From: Chamaea fasciata
Lineage: Eukaryota; Chordata; Aves; Passeriformes; Sylviidae
Length of the DNA stretch: 64,000 nt
Assembly: GCA_029207755.1 (NCBI GenBank)
Contig: JARCOQ010000002.1
Span: 57,763,172 to 57,827,171, forward strand
Reading direction: 5' to 3'
This document shows positions 1 through 14,019 of the stretch, in pieces (positions within the stretch are counted from its first letter, which is position 1; each line of letters begins with the position of its first letter). The translations under genes and the position numbers were made by a program. Below the pieces are notes generated by a model. That model was given only the letters and a program-made list of their open reading frames with translations, had not been told where the DNA came from and made no database searches.

Positions 1-230
1 GCCTTCAGCCCACATCTTTTTCAGGACTTATGGTGACAACACACTGGTGAATGCAATATTGGTACAGAAAAATTACTGTCCGATGTCCATTTGCATATCA
101 AATGTAATCAGGATCTCAGCCCTGCTTATAGTAGTTCCATTTCCAGCAAAACTGTGGAAGGTAGAACAAAAGAGCAATGAGACATTTTTGCCAAGCAGTT
201 TTGTTAGTTTGCCTTTCCACTTCCATTGAA

Positions 231-258
231 TTGTTTTTTTGTTGCTGTTGTTGTTTTT

Positions 259-290
<32 letters not shown>

Positions 291-297
291 TTTTTGT
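231..297. repeat. TTG/TTTTG simple repeat
   Basis: T-rich tract with TTG triplets followed by about five TTTTG units and a poly-T run. Short lysine/asparagine-rich reading frames on the opposite strand here come only from the repeat. Confidence 0.9.
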
Positions 298-299
298 TC

Positions 300-3200
300 T
301 TGTCAGCTTTTGACATAACATGAAATTTTCTGAAGTGCCTGAGGGCCATATTAAAAAAAGGACTGAGTAATCTGAAGTGGGACTTACTCTGCTGATACCT
401 GTAAGGAGGACTGTGGTACAGAAAAGCCCTTCACAATCTCTGTAGGTATGTTGCTTTTCAAACGCAAAGTTTTCTGCACTCTAGAAATACATACCCATAG
501 GTTTCTAAATCCTCACACATTTCAATTCAGCATTTCAGTTTTCTTGGGATTCAGAAACTGGATATTCCTCTGCCTAAATCCCTCTGGAGCTGTCTTTTGG
601 AGACAATCTCATCATATGCATAATACAGAAAACACAGAACTGACATCTTTCAAACTGTCTTGTTGTTTAACACTTTCCTTTGAAGCACTAGTGGAAGAGA
701 AAGAAACTCTTAGTTTTTATGTACTGATCAGAAATTTCAATAGGCTGCTTTGTTCCCCCTTGTCCCTGATAGATTTTGTATTTCCATTTCTCAGCTTAGT
801 GAAGCAAACTTGCAGCACTGAACAGCACAGCAGGTGGGAAGATCACCTTATCCTTTTCTTAGTGGAAGCCGTGCCAAAATTCAGGCTTTGATTCATTTGG
901 CCAGAAAGAAGGAACAAAAGAATCTACAGACTAACAGTTACTGTGAGTGTGAATCCTTGTTTTCAAGGAATTGTTTAGCATTTTGGGTTAGACTTTCCTG
1001 GACTCACAGTTGATTTCTCTGAAGAAACAAGCTTATTTTTGCTCTCTCTTAAGAGCACTTGAGAAAATTCTCACTTGAGAATTTATGGGTGTGTGCTTCT
1101 ACACTGTGAACTATGGCATATATACTTCTTTTATCTTATCCCTTATAAAATGAGACACTTTTGCATTAATATTTAATAATAATAGTAGTAATAATAAACA
1201 TAGCAGGAGTGTCAACCATTTATAATGTATATAATTAATGCATAGCAAAATATCGGATCTCTTTTTTACTCTTAATGACCATGAGGATCATTTGTTTTAG
1301 GATCTCTTTCATCTCTCTTTTAGTATTGTCTTGCTAATGGCACAAAAACATCACAGAATGAAACCCAGAGGACTCCATGCTGCAAATTCAGCAGCAGGAA
1401 CTCCGAACCATTCCTTTTCAGAGAAGATGAGGAACAGCCAAATTACTCATCTTGATCAAAGAACTGGCAATGTCTGCTGCCCGAATGTGTTGGCTCCAGG
1501 AGGAGAGGAAGAGCAAACTGATAAATTGTGTGTTTGTGGTGGAATGTGGGGAAGAGAACAGGGAAGGGGACAGCATGGAAACTGACCCTTCTAGCAGTAT
1601 AAACTGCTGTGATAGCAGTAAACTTTTGGGCAACTCACCTGAGTGGTGGTGACAGGATTTTGTTGCGTCCCAACAGAACTGCTCTTACAGCAGGGTCACT
1701 GCTGAGGCTTTTGCGCCATTGAAGAGATCATTCACACATATATGGGTTTTTTTTCACCCCAGTAGTAAACATGCAGAGTCACGGTAGTTGGAGAATGTTC
1801 CCTCACATGAAGCTCTGACAGCTAAAAGCAGTAGCTCAGCAGTATGTATCATTCCTGATTAAAGGGATGGGACCTCCTTCATCAAAACTTTTATGAAGCC
1901 TGTCCTTTACCATTTTTTTCCCTTTTTTTTTTTTTTTAATTCGAAGTTTTAGCTACTTCCTAATAAATAATAACTAAAAAGTTTTCCAAAGCAGCAAGTG
2001 ATGCATAGTGGAGAACTTTTTCTAGTACAGAAGCTCTATTTTCAGAGAAAACCTCTTTAATACTGTGTTCAAGTGAGTGATATCTGTTACTGACAGTGAA
2101 ACACAACAAGAACTTTCTAACCTGAGTGCAATCACTGTAAAAAAAATTTAAAAAAACCCCCTACTTTGAAATAAAAGACATCCTGAGTTTGTACTTTTTC
2201 ACAGCAAATTTTAGCATGTTCCCCCCAGGATTCACGTGAGCAAGACCAATATAAGATTAACGCTGGGATTTGAATTCTCAATGGTTTCAATACAGAAGGG
2301 AAAAAAAATTGAGCAGGAAAATCATTCTAACAAAAGAAAAAAAAAAAAGAAAAAATGTAGTCAGGGAGTTCAAGAATGAAATTTGCAGCATGATTTCTCA
2401 TACAGTTCACTCCTGTGTCACTCCCTCCCCTGAGTGTCAAGCAATGTCATAAAAGGTGTTGCTATAACAACACTAATTAATTATAGAGGGATTTCATGTG
2501 TGGCAGTGAAAAGCCAAGCCACAGTAGTCCTGTTTTATGTCATAACCGCTGGTGTAAGACAAGAGGTATATGATATTGAGATCAAACATAGTGCAGTAAT
2601 TATCAAGAAAGGCCAACTTGTGTGAAGGCACTGCATACATTTCTAATCTTATGTTTTGGATACATGAATGACCCTCAAAAATGCTGTCACTTTTCTCTTT
2701 GCATATTAGAAGGTAAATTGAAAGAGAATGTGAAATTTGTGCGAAACAGTAAAGATATTGAATAGCTATCTTGCTTTAAAAATCATAGTTGTCTTACACC
2801 CTGACTTGAGCTGAATCCAAACAAGAGTTTTAAGGACATGAGGAATCTGAGATGACTATGTCATTTACCTATACTGTGGAAGCAATCTGCCCTCTATAAA
2901 AAGAGAGTTCTTTTGAAAGACATAATATGAAACATTATAGATCAGTAAAAATTATCTGAAAAAGCATTGACAGGGGCTTTGATAAGATTTAGTTTGCTGA
3001 GATATTACTGTAACAATGAAGGGGAACAATACTTCAGTGAAACTTGATCCTCTTTTGCAATATTGTTACAAATAGTGGGTTTATTTTCCTTTTTTCCTTT
3101 TTTTTTTTTTTTTTTCCTCAAAAACTTCTGATAGGAGAACGCAATTTAGAGAAGTATTGGTCATTACAAGGAATATGTTTAATAAATAAATGGTAAATTT

Positions 3201-6200
3201 TGAAGTTACTAAAAAGACTGTATTTTTAAAAGAGATGATTGACATCAATGTGCCCACTTTAAAATTCCAGAACTGTCCCAAAAACACTTATATGTATGTG
3301 GGCTGAGCACTGAGAAAGGGAGAAAATGATTATACAAGAACAGCTATGCCTAATAAAAATAATATAATTGATAGAGATCAAATCTCTTCCCCTTAGGAAT
3401 ACTTTGCTTACATTGTGCATTGGATTATTTTTTATTTCTTCTTTGGTATGAATGTCTAGGTGGATCTTCTCAAACACAGGATCATATATGCACTTATTCA
3501 AAGTAAAAAATAGATATATTCCTCTTCTAAGCCTTTTCTCATAATAGCATGAGTTGCTCTGGAACATAAGCAAGAAAGACTCCCCTCCACATTCTTGTCT
3601 GTTGGTTGCAATCCCATTAGACAGGACATTTCTAGATGGGGCCTTTGCAACATTAGTCTAAGCTTTATTTCAAAGTAGTGTAAAAGGAAGAAGCTGATTA
3701 AAACTGATTAAGGGAAAATGAGCCAGAAGTCTGCAGATAAACCTCCTCAGATTTAGTACTTTTTTTGTTCTGTGTTAGGTATTATCATGGGGTTAAGTCA
3801 TTTTCACTAGTGATGAATACCTTATCATTTTGATCAAATCTAGCTTTGACTCCTTCAATGAGTTATTATCATGGAAAGGTAAAAAAACCCAAAAACAACA
3901 TATATATATAGGAAGACATTGGATAAATGGAAATAACACCTTTGATGATCACTTGGGAAATCTAGAGTAGAAGTCCAATAAACTACAAGACCTGTAGTTT
4001 ATCAAGACCTGTTGATTATCATTAACATTTCCTGTAATGGACTGTGTTTTTCTTTGGAACAGCTTTTACAAAGTCATACAGATCAGGGTTATTCTGACCC
4101 TAGTTCTGAACAAGCTTTTTTATGTTTACTGACAGGTGTAAATGCTGCCCACACCAGCCCAATCATAAGTTTATGTGAATGAATATAATAGCTATAGTGC
4201 TGATTCAGGATGTCCACAACCCTTCTACAGACAGGAATAATTGGATTTTATATCTAGAAGTTTTGCTCTTATTGTCATTAATGGCAAGGTGCTTCATCTC
4301 AGCAGGGGATAGATTTCACTTATATTTAGAAACTTTATCCAGGTGATGACACAAAATACATGCCAGTTTACTGTATGCTTCGTCAAATGCCATGTTTTAA
4401 TTTTGCTAGGAGAAAAACCTCTATCATACACTAACCCCTTGACCAATATCAATGCTGTCAGAATGCTTTAAGGTACCAAAATATAAAATTCTCAATGAAT
4501 ATGATTGAAAACACTGCTTAGTCTGGAAAGTACACTGATTTTCAATAAAGGTTTACTTACTGAGAGCAAATTATTAAGCATCTTTTGATGGAAAATATTT
4601 TTAGTAAAACTTAACAGATGAATCAAATTTTTTGACTTCACAAATGCTTATGATGTGCCTAAAGACTCTAGTCTTTTGATCAAAACACGTGGACCCCTTT
4701 TTGCAGTGAGGAGGGTAGGAAACAATCTTATGGACAGGACAAATGAATGGTCCTTGTGCTATCGTGTTATGCAACACATGCCTCACTGGCTCTTCTTACA
4801 CTTATTCAAATGACATCTGTCTCACTGTCCATGATTGGCCATTCTCAACTTTAAACACATATTGAATACCAGTGCCTGAGGTGGTTTCTTCTTCAGCCAA
4901 GAACGAAGAGAAGTGATACTTCACGTGTCCTTCTTGCCTAAAGTTTCCACTATCATTCAGTTTTAAATAAATTTAAATCATAAGATACTTAAATATTTAG
5001 TACTTTGAATTTTTACAAATTTTTAAAAAAACTTTTTGCCACTATTAAAATTGACAATGAACTCTTGAAAAAAATTAGTTGACTAAACATGAACGAAATA
5101 TGCTTGTATGTCCTGTATGTTCTTTGCCACTGATCTTTCAACTTCAGAATACCATAATCTGCTGTGGTGCCTTTGATGGAAACACACCCAAACACAGCAA
5201 GATAACATGAAATAACACTGCTAAGAGAAAAGGGTTCAGGTGGTCTGTTTATTTTTTTTTTTTCTTGTTGTTTGCTTGGGGTTTTTTTTTGTGTGTAAAT
5301 GGGTTCTTTGTTTTCTGGCTTACTGTACACATTCCCGGTTTTGACCTTCCACACTATCAGTGAGTCATGATGAACAACTCATGAACTATAATCTGTTTTC
5401 ATAAGATGGGAAAATAAGAAAACTTGCCCTGCAGCTTGAACAAGGGTAAGATATGAAGAAGCACTTTTTAGGGGAGTGCCCTTTACAGAGTTTCAGTAGC
5501 ATCCAGTTGACATCCAATACTGCCAGTGTGACACCTGCTACTTGTCTCAACAAGTCCTGCATTTATTTAGTACACAGATATGCCTGGATGCAATTTTATG
5601 GTAGAGATGATATTTTTTGGTTTGCAGTATATCACATGCCAAGCTGCAAACAATTTGTTTAATTCTCATTAAAACATAAACTTTTAAATTTCAGTCCATT
5701 CTCCTGTATAAGGAATTGCTTTGTCTTCTGAAAAGCACATATTTCTGGCACAGATTGATGACTCTGCTGTAGATGAGTAAGAAGCCCTAGGTGACCCGTT
5801 TGCCCTTCCCCAGCAGGGTACCAGCTGCCAATTGCCCCCACTCTGTGATGGCTTGTCCTTCCTCTCACCTTGTCATCAAGCCAAGACTGCACACTGTAGG
5901 AGCACAGGTAAGCATCTGCCTCTCTAAACATTGCCAACAGCTCTCCATTATCAGCTGCCAGGGGTGCTTCGGAGAACTGTGAACAGCTTCCTCCAGATGC
6001 ACACACTGAGCATTTTTATGTCTGCAACAAATTCTGCCTTTCCAACACAGGGAAATCTCAAATGTCAAATCTGTTTCCAAAGTTGCATTTCATCTCACCA
6101 TGAAACATGATATATGTTAGTGTGGTTTTATATTTCTCCACCTTATCTGGCAGACTTTCCCAGCTGGACTCAGTATACAAATTTCATCTAAATAATAGAA

Positions 6201-8338
6201 ATATCTTTTCTGAGGAGATGCACTTCTTCAGCACAAAATTCAAGTGATAATGCCAGCATCCACTGCTCAGCATTTTGATGCACTCCAAATGATAGTTAGT
6301 ATTTGATGAGAATTTTAAGTCCTGAAATCGTCAAAAATTAGGGTGCAAGAAAAAAGCAAGCAAGATTTTCCTTGTACGAGATTTAAAAATTGGCTATATC
6401 ACAGAATAAACAGGAAGATGTGAGATCTTGGCTTCTTCAGTCTCCACTGAACAAAATGTTCACCCCTCTGAAAACCTTGATGAAGCCTGGTAGAAACCTC
6501 TGCCACATTTGGTGGCTTTCAGCTTCACACACTGACAGCTGTGAATGTCTCTTTAACTATCCATTGAAGTAGAGGTTCTCAGTAATTCACTAACAGTGAA
6601 TTACACTTTTAGAGTTTGCCACAGATATTCATTATTACCAAATCAGGGATTATAAAACATACAGTCCTTCACTGATTGGTCAACTATTCAGCTCGGTGGG
6701 TGATATTAGTGGCAAATACGCAAGTAAATTTAGTGAAAAAGGCTATAGTGCACTGTACATATCAAGCACACGCAAATTATTTATCATTTGGAAGAGGAAA
6801 GATATCCCTCATGAAGATTGGTAGTCTTAGAAATAAGGAATACACAGGATGGTTGAAAATTATTTCATATTTTCTTACTTTCCATAATTTGCAGGGACAA
6901 AAGGACAACTAATTTTTAAAAAGTTCTCTTTTTTTTAGTCAAAAATAAACAGTTATATTTGTAGGAAATTTAGAACAGTTTTGCAAATTTTTTGCTATAC
7001 TCCTTTTTTATTTTTTTTTTTTTTGGTTAGAAAATGAAAGTTATTTTCATTAAAAAACCCAACAAAACCAAAACAACCTTCTCTAACTTATTAACCATCT
7101 TGATTAAAAGCTCCTTTATTGGCAATTCTCAAAGCTATTATCTCTAACTTGAATTATTCCTGTAGAAATAACTTAGCATGGTTATGTAGACAGATGCAAT
7201 GTCTTTTTGGAGATATTGATAGATCACATATGTTTTTCATCTTTCAGTTTTTCTGATGGAAGTCAAGTGGGGCTTAGGAATAGATGGTGTTTCTCTTACT
7301 GTTTCTGTATTCCCTAGAACAAGAGGTGTTTTTCCCTCACCTGTGTATTTCGAAGTGGAAAGGTTAAATTGCCATAGTAACTGTCTAAGCAGAACTTATA
7401 CAGGAATTCAGTATCACTGCATTATTTTTTTCACTGTACTCTGGAAGCACAGGCAAATTATGGGCAGCCCAAGATGGCTTTCTTTGCTTACCAGACATGA
7501 GGGAAATCATCATTAAATAATAACATGAATTACAGTAACTCAGTGAAAAAAAATATTATGGGATAACTCACTATTCATTTATCTTTAATTTGTGCAGAAA
7601 CAATGGTTCACAGGAATATATGTATGACACATATGACTCCTTCTGATGGACACAATTTTCATTGATGTTTTATTGACCCATAAGAATTACTTCAAGGGTT
7701 GATAGATTATTTTTCCGTTTCAGAAAACACAGAAAAAAAATAAAAATGAAAAAGAGGATTATGTCTCATTCTAGGTTTTAGGGATTTGTTTTGGGGTTTT
7801 TTGGTTTTAATTTATTGGTTTTGTAAGGTGATAGTGAAATGAATCAAGAGGTGGTAACTGAGACATGCAAGGACGTACTCTGGTCTTTATTACTCATACC
7901 GTGTTGTTGACAGTATGCTTTAAAAATGGCAAAGGAACAACATGTGAGAGAGTGTAGCAAGTAACATTACATCATGCTGGCAAAGGTCTAGAGTTTGGTG
8001 AGTGGCACTCAACAGAATGGAGACCAGTGATAGACAAAAAATATGTGTTGACAGAGCAGGAAGGCAGATGGGCAGTGTTTGGACAAAGCCTGAAGAAAAA
8101 AGATCTATCAGTGGGTAGGAAATTAATTACTTGAGCAAGACCTGGGCCAATGCAAAGCTTTTTGGCTTACACATGCATTTCAGGATCCCTGTTCCTAAAA
8201 AAAACTGTTTAAAAATATTGTTCAAATGAGCTAAATGTTAAAACTTAAGATAAAGGTAACAATTCCCTTTACCAAGTGCTGGATGGAATGGGTTTTTTTC
8301 AATATCTTCTCTGATTTTTGTTTTGCTAATAAAATACT
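300..8338. other. Unique AT-rich non-coding stretch
   Basis: About 8 kb in which I recognise no gene and no mobile element. Open frames are short (at most 147 codons, at 448-891), have no recognisable domain and no convincing splice sites. Minor content: AAT triplets at 1175-1197, poly-T runs near 1923, 3097 and 7010, a short TA run near 3901, and a 10-bp perfect hairpin at 3978-4002. Confidence 0.6.
3978..4002. repeat. Perfect 10-bp inverted repeat
   Basis: ATAAACTACA at 3978-3987 and its exact reverse complement TGTAGTTTAT at 3993-4002 enclose a 5-base loop. It could extrude as a small hairpin, but in AT-rich DNA of this length one such repeat can occur by chance. Confidence 0.75.
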
Positions 8339-8391
8339 CAGCAGTAACACAGGAAGGTGATAAGGGGTTGCACAGTCTAAAAGACAGAGTG
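8339..8391 (+). repeat. Left arm of 53-bp perfect inverted duplication
   Basis: These 53 bases begin CAGCAGTAACACAGG and end AAGACAGAGTG. They are identical, base for base, to the reverse complement of 11678-11730. Identity stops abruptly at both ends: the flanking 50 bases on either side show no similarity. The segment is of medium complexity, with no simple repeat, and is not part of a CR1 or LTR that I recognise. It is too long and too complex to recur by chance in 64 kb, so it is a duplicated-and-inverted segment. Confidence 0.93.
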
Positions 8392-10659
8392 ATGAAGTCT
8401 TCTTTCTTATATTTCCATCGTTTCATCTCTATCCAAACAATGGATGGCCGAATAAGAGCCTTCTGCATGTTACTGTTCTGGCAAGGGAAACTTTCTTCCC
8501 AGGGCAGTAGGAAGGCACACCTCCGACAATCTGACTTTGAGGGAGTAACACTCATACCTTTCTGCTGCTGTTCATGATGTGTCTGCTGCTGTGTGTTTCG
8601 TCAGGCACCTGGAGAAGGAAGCAGACTGGACCTTTCATAAATGCTGCTGTCCTCTGCCCAAGCCATGGAGCAGAAAGCAACGCCCAGAAGACAGCCTAGT
8701 CCCAAGCTGTCCCTGGAATGTTCAGTCCTCATACACCTGGTACAGGAAGATGAACCTGGGAGCTGGGACAGCTCTGGGGTCCCACACTGTTTACATGGGT
8801 CCACTACATTCCCTCTACTAACACTACCCTAAAAATGGGAAATATTTATATGTGATGAAGCCATTTATCTTCAAGGGTAGAGTCAGAGAACTGCTTTCTT
8901 GAAATGAAATTACCTGTAGTAATTAACAACTTTTGCTGCTACTGAACTCTAGTGGGATGGAATTGTGAGCCTGAGAAACTTTTAGATGTGATTACCAATC
9001 CCTTGTGTCGTCATTCTTTCAGTCATTCATTGACACATTCTTTCAAGAAAACGCACTTGTCGGAATAATTGAACTGTGCCTTACTCTAAAATTCAATACA
9101 ACTTTTCCTTCAGTTGCTCTTTGTGATTCATGATGAGGAAAGAAAGTTAAGAATACAGAAAATTTCTCTTTGTTTCAGAATTGAAGAGACTAATACCTCA
9201 AAATGATCTGCTGCAGCACTTCATGATCAGATTTTGGTTGTCCTTGAGAGGAAGGCAGAATTGGAAACGTTCAGAGTAGCAATTTATAATAAACTGCTTT
9301 GAAAACAAATATGATGGTAACAATTTTAATGAAAAGAAGAAAGGCTAGAAGACTCAGGTTATGTTTTCAAAGTCTCTGAAGTCTCCAAATGAGCTATTTG
9401 CCGCCTCAATAACAAATACAAGATCTGCACTTTGCAAAGAAAATATAACAAGTAAAAAATTATGATTGACCTGACAAAAATCAGTAGGCAAAAGCATGAA
9501 CTGATTTTTCAGAGAACTTATCCCACTGTCCAATGCAAGTTTTTTGGTACCACATAATTCTTTTTCTAGTTTTTTTTGGTGGGGTTTTTGTATATTTGTT
9601 GTTGTTTTATTTTTCTTATTTCCCCCTCAAAATTTAGTTCTTTTAGACAGAGGCTTTCATTTCCATTTCTGTATAATCATTGTCTTGCTCATTAGGGACA
9701 TGGTATAACATTGCAGGTTTTAAATGCTCCCAACAGAACAAAGGAGAACATATGTAAATTACACAGCCTGGAAGTTATTGTGCTGATGTTTCATGAAATA
9801 AGAGACTCTGTGCTGATTTCATTATTCCTATTGCAAACCTTTCAACCTGTATGAGATATGTGTTCATTTTGTATTATTGCTACTATTGCTAATATAATCT
9901 TGTTTTACTCACTTGCAGCCATTATTATTGTTATTGTTGCTACTACTGTTGTTATTATTCATGTATTTATTATTATTGATATTATTTGTCTTAAATCAGT
10001 AAGCAAACTAGTGAGCTAATAATTGCTCTAGACAGTGCTTCAAAAAAGTAGTAGAAAATGTTTCAAAATTTAACTTAAAAAAGCCCAAACAAATTCTAAA
10101 AGGATCAAAAATTCAGTTAGTGTCTCAGTCCTGTGAATATCTTTATTTACATGAATTGTGATTCTCCAGACAAAAGATATGCTACTATATTTGGGTCTTA
10201 TTTGTCTGGAACAGAGAATTAAGAAGAAAATGAGGAAAAAAAAATGAAATATGGGCTAGAAAGTCACATATGAAATAATAAAAAGCCAACAAACATTATA
10301 TAGCTATGGCTGACCTTTTTTTACCTCTCATATTGCCTTGAAACTAATGAAAACAAATCCTTTTCCATGAGATACAATTTCATAATGTGTAGAGGCCACA
10401 GCCCTCTACTAAGGATAGATTCTGCTAAGGATCTTCTCAAAACATAACTCAGGCTTTGTCCAGTTGAACATTTAATTGTATAAGCAGTAAGTAAAAGATG
10501 TCCTATTCTGACCTGATATTGTTAGCATTTTCATTTCACAGTATTAGGAAATATGAATTCAAAACAATAATGAAGTTAAGAGAAAGAAAAACAACAGTAA
10601 CCACAAATGGTTTTGAGAAAGTAAATATTTATCACAGAGTGATAAATACTCACCAGTGT
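8392..10659. other. Unique non-coding stretch with a GC-richer patch
   Basis: No gene recognised. 8430-8830 is noticeably richer in G and C than its surroundings and carries overlapping short open frames, but none has a recognisable domain. A TTA/TTG triplet-rich tract lies at 9920-9988 and a 10-bp inverted repeat at 10165-10210 (TCCAGACAAA and TTTGTCTGGA, 26-base loop). Confidence 0.55.
9920..9988. repeat. Imperfect TTA/TTG triplet repeat
   Basis: A run of ATT, GTT and ACT triplets interrupted by single changes. It is an old, degenerate trinucleotide microsatellite. Confidence 0.8.
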
Positions 10660-11292
10660 GAGTCCTTACCAGTTTTTCACAGTTTTTCACAAACTACTCC
10701 ATCATGGGTACATTCCACAGGGTCATGAGTCCTTCCAGCAAACCTGCTCCAGAGTGAACTCCTCTCTGCATGGGTCCACAGGTCCTGCCATGAGCCTGCT
10801 CAAGCACAAGCTTCCATGAGGTCACAACCTCCTTTGGGCATTTACCTGCTATAGTGGGATGGGTCCTCTACAGGCTGCACGTGGATCCTTGCTCTCTGTG
10901 GACTTCATGGGCTGCAGAGCAATAGCCAAACTCATCGTGGTCTGCACCAAGGCCTGCAGGGGAATCTCAGCTCCAGCACCTGGAACATGTCTTCCCTATT
11001 TCCTCACTAACCTTGGTGTCTGCAAGTCTATTTCTCTCCCATGTTCTCACTCCTCTCTTATGGCTGCTCCATTTTGACACAAGATTTTTCCCTCCTTTCT
11101 TATCTTTTCCCCCCATTTGTTACTCCAGAGCTGTTACCAGCATTACTTGGCCTTGACCAGCAGTGAGTTTGTCTTGGAGTCAACTGGCATTGACTCTGTT
11201 GGACATGGGGAAAGCTTCTGACAGCTCCCCACAGAAGCCATGTCTTACCCTTCCCCCCCCCCCCCCAAACCTTGTCATGAAAACCCAGTGCA
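10660..11292 (-). mobile_element. Truncated endogenous-retrovirus LTR, family A, minus orientation
   Basis: Belongs to a very common avian LTR type, here called family A, in which phrases such as CTGCTCCAG...GGGTCC and GGGCTGCAG recur with a period of tens of bases. On the plus strand it reads 3' to 5' of the LTR: repeated cassettes (10680-10960), then TTGGTGTCTGCA-like sequence near 11012, then the GACATGGGGAAAGCTTCT block (11203) and a terminus near 11292. It aligns by eye with 50120-51180 in the same orientation. The outer 3' portion (poly(A) region and terminus) is missing, and the TATA-like box seen in the 45-kb copy is destroyed here. No internal viral genes are attached. No target-site duplication is visible. 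Confidence 0.8.
11253..11266. repeat. C14 homopolymer
   Basis: Fourteen consecutive C inside the family A LTR copy. It probably expanded from a naturally C-rich position of the LTR. Confidence 0.95.
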
Positions 11293-11677
11293 ATATCTCT
11301 GAGGTGAATTCTGGAAACAGCATAGCCACTGACAGTTCTTGCTTGAAAAATAGTGAGTTATTTTCCAAGAAGAAAAAGAAAAGCTAAAAATTTCTTCTCA
11401 AGTTCTTGATTATATAGAGCTGGCAGAGCTGGTACAAAGTCAAAAGTAATGTATTTTTTGAAGAGCTAAAATCTATCACATATTTATTCCTCATAACTTT
11501 ATCTGGTTGCATGTGTGAATGACTGAATTTACCTGCACTACCTAACAAAGTTCCACAATCAGGCCTCATTCCTTTCAGCTTCATGGGAAATTTTTGGCGT
11601 TAAATCATATAAATGATGAATGAAGAAATCATTGAAGCAAGTAAGAGTGGCTGGCAAGGAAGCAAATAAAGGAATCC

Positions 11678-11730
11678 CACTCTGTCTTTTAGACTGTGCA
11701 ACCCCTTATCACCTTCCTGTGTTACTGCTG
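11678..11730 (-). repeat. Right arm of 53-bp perfect inverted duplication
   Basis: Exact reverse complement of 8339-8391, lying 3.29 kb away. It begins CACTCTGTCTTTTAGACTG and ends GTTACTGCTG. Flanks are unrelated to those of the left arm. If this is the inserted copy, the pre-insertion junction would read GGAATCC joined to CATTTTGG, with one ambiguous C. Confidence 0.93.
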
Positions 11731-12212
11731 CATTTTGGACAGAGCACCAAACAAGGCAGCATATTGGCCCTTCTTAACTACAAAGGGTTTGTAAAGAGAG
11801 TTGATCAATATTCATGGACTTGTTTAAAACCTTTTTATTCCATTTAAAATGGCCTTTGTCTTCAAGGTCAACCTTTTTCTCAGGAAGGCTTTTAAGACAT
11901 ATCTGTGTTTTTTCAAGTTTTTGCTGAAACAAATGAGAGTGCTTTTCAGCAAGGCCTCAATGTCATTTCCAAAGGAAAGCAGCTTTAGGGGGCTAAACAA
12001 TGAAAAAAAATTGAATAACTGAAAAATAAAAAAGGAAATTTAAATGCCAGGGTTGTTTTTACACAATTTATTGAGGTTTGAAAGAATATAGTAGAACAGA
12101 CATAGAGATATGAGACTTTTAGATTGCTTTCCATGTATCAGCTTTCTACTTCCACTGTATATTTTTTAGCTCTTTAAATGCTGAAAGAAATCTGTGTATG
12201 CACTTACCTGAG

Positions 12213-12213
<1 letters not shown>

Positions 12214-12245
<32 letters not shown>
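12214..12245. repeat. TA microsatellite
   Basis: About 16 TA units with one TT interruption. Confidence 0.95.
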
Positions 12246-14019
12246 GTATGAAATATGTATAGTATGTTCAGTGAAAGAGTCTGACAATTTGCTTATCTTC
12301 AGGTTCACATTTCTTAGGAAAATTCAGTTTGAAATTGTGGCCCTTGAGAAATTCATGGTTACTTTGTTGCTGACTTCATCAAAGTCAAGGTTTGTATCTT
12401 CAATTGCTTGGACAAATCATTTGTTTTCAGTGGAATTTCCGTCACTGGTTGATATTACATCCTCACTGTCCTGATAGCCATGGAGATTTTGGGAAGGTTT
12501 ATATGGGGCACTTGAATTTCAGATTAGGTTGTTTACAGCCTGTAATTTTAAAAAACAAAGTTTAATTAACTCCAGCTTCTTCTCCCAGATCTCGAAGGGG
12601 AATTTCAAATTATTTATTCTTTTTAGAGGAACTACTTTTTGTAATGTGTCCTCTTCAAATATGTTTTAAAAAGCCCATATTTTCTGTTTAATGTTTTTCA
12701 CACCCTCTTGCTTTAATTCCAGGGATTCCTATTAATTTTTGCAAAGATGTGTGATTCTTTCAGCACCTTCATTGAGTAGTTTTGTGGATTTCTTTCTGGT
12801 TTGGAAGGACAATAAATATCAAATCCAGGCCAAAGACCACCTCATTAGGTCCTGAAGATAGGGGAAGCCTTTTTTCTTTAAAGATCCAGTGGGATTGATG
12901 AGGACGGCATTTTCATTAATTTTAGGAAATAATTTCCCAAAACAACTGATATGGGAGGTGTGATACACCATTAAGTTTGCTTGAGAGGGAGGTCTATATG
13001 CTGACAAACAATAGTAGGTTTCAGCCTCCTAGTCTTTGCTATCACTGCTTTTATGTGGTTTGTTATGTTGAAGCTAAAATACTGCCAGGAGCTCTATTCA
13101 ATTTTATTGTGATAAACCAAATTGCTGCATGTTTTTGTCTGAAGTTTGATTACAAAAATGTTGAGGTTTGCATTTTTTTTTTTTAAAATTTTATTATCTC
13201 TACCAAAGATCAGAAGCTGAAATATGGAGGATGTGCATATAATATTTCAGCTCAGATTTCACATCTGAGCAAGAGAAAGTCATGCTTCGGGGTTGAGAGA
13301 AAGTAAGATACACAGAGGCATCAAAATAAGAGAGAGATGAGAGAGAAATAGGCAGGAATAGGACCTTGAAGAAAAGAAAAAGGATTTCAAGAGTGATTGT
13401 GGAAGGAAGTCAGAAGCCAGTGTGGGACTCAGGTAATGGAGTGATATCATGGGGAGAGGGCATGAAGAAAAAGCTTCTAGCTACAAAGTGTTAAGAGTTA
13501 AGGGAGGCAAAGATGTGAGAGTTAAGAAAGAATAAGTCTGCCGGGGGAGAAAGGACTCAGAGACTGACCAAAGATTAACAATGGGGGAGGTGGGATAAAG
13601 CTGGACTTTGATTGTAATTGAGAAAAAGCATTGACAATACTCCTTTTTCTTTTGTTTGCTCTTTTATACTCTCTTCTCACTTACCCCAAGCAGAATTTTG
13701 TCTTGAAATAAGAGGTTTCATGGGGTGTGTGAGCTTACATTGCTGATATTATTTGGAAGACACTCAAATATTAGAGTGGGGATTTTCAGTGCAAGAAGAT
13801 GCACTAAATATTATCAGTTTCTCAACAAACTAATGTTATTAAGTAGCAGACTGAAATAGCAACCTGGAGAGTACTTCCAAGCAGACAGACTTAGAAACTC
13901 AGTACTTAAAGAGAAGGATGTAAGCCTCCCTGGTTTAAATCTATCTGTGTATCTCCCTGGCTTAGGTGGGGGAATAAAGGGAGAGTACAAATTTATGAGC
14001 TAATCAACAGATTTTACGT

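Noticed and set aside
448..891. 147-codon open frame
   Set aside because: Random-looking composition, no domain, no splice or promoter context. Length is plausible by chance in 64 kb across six frames.
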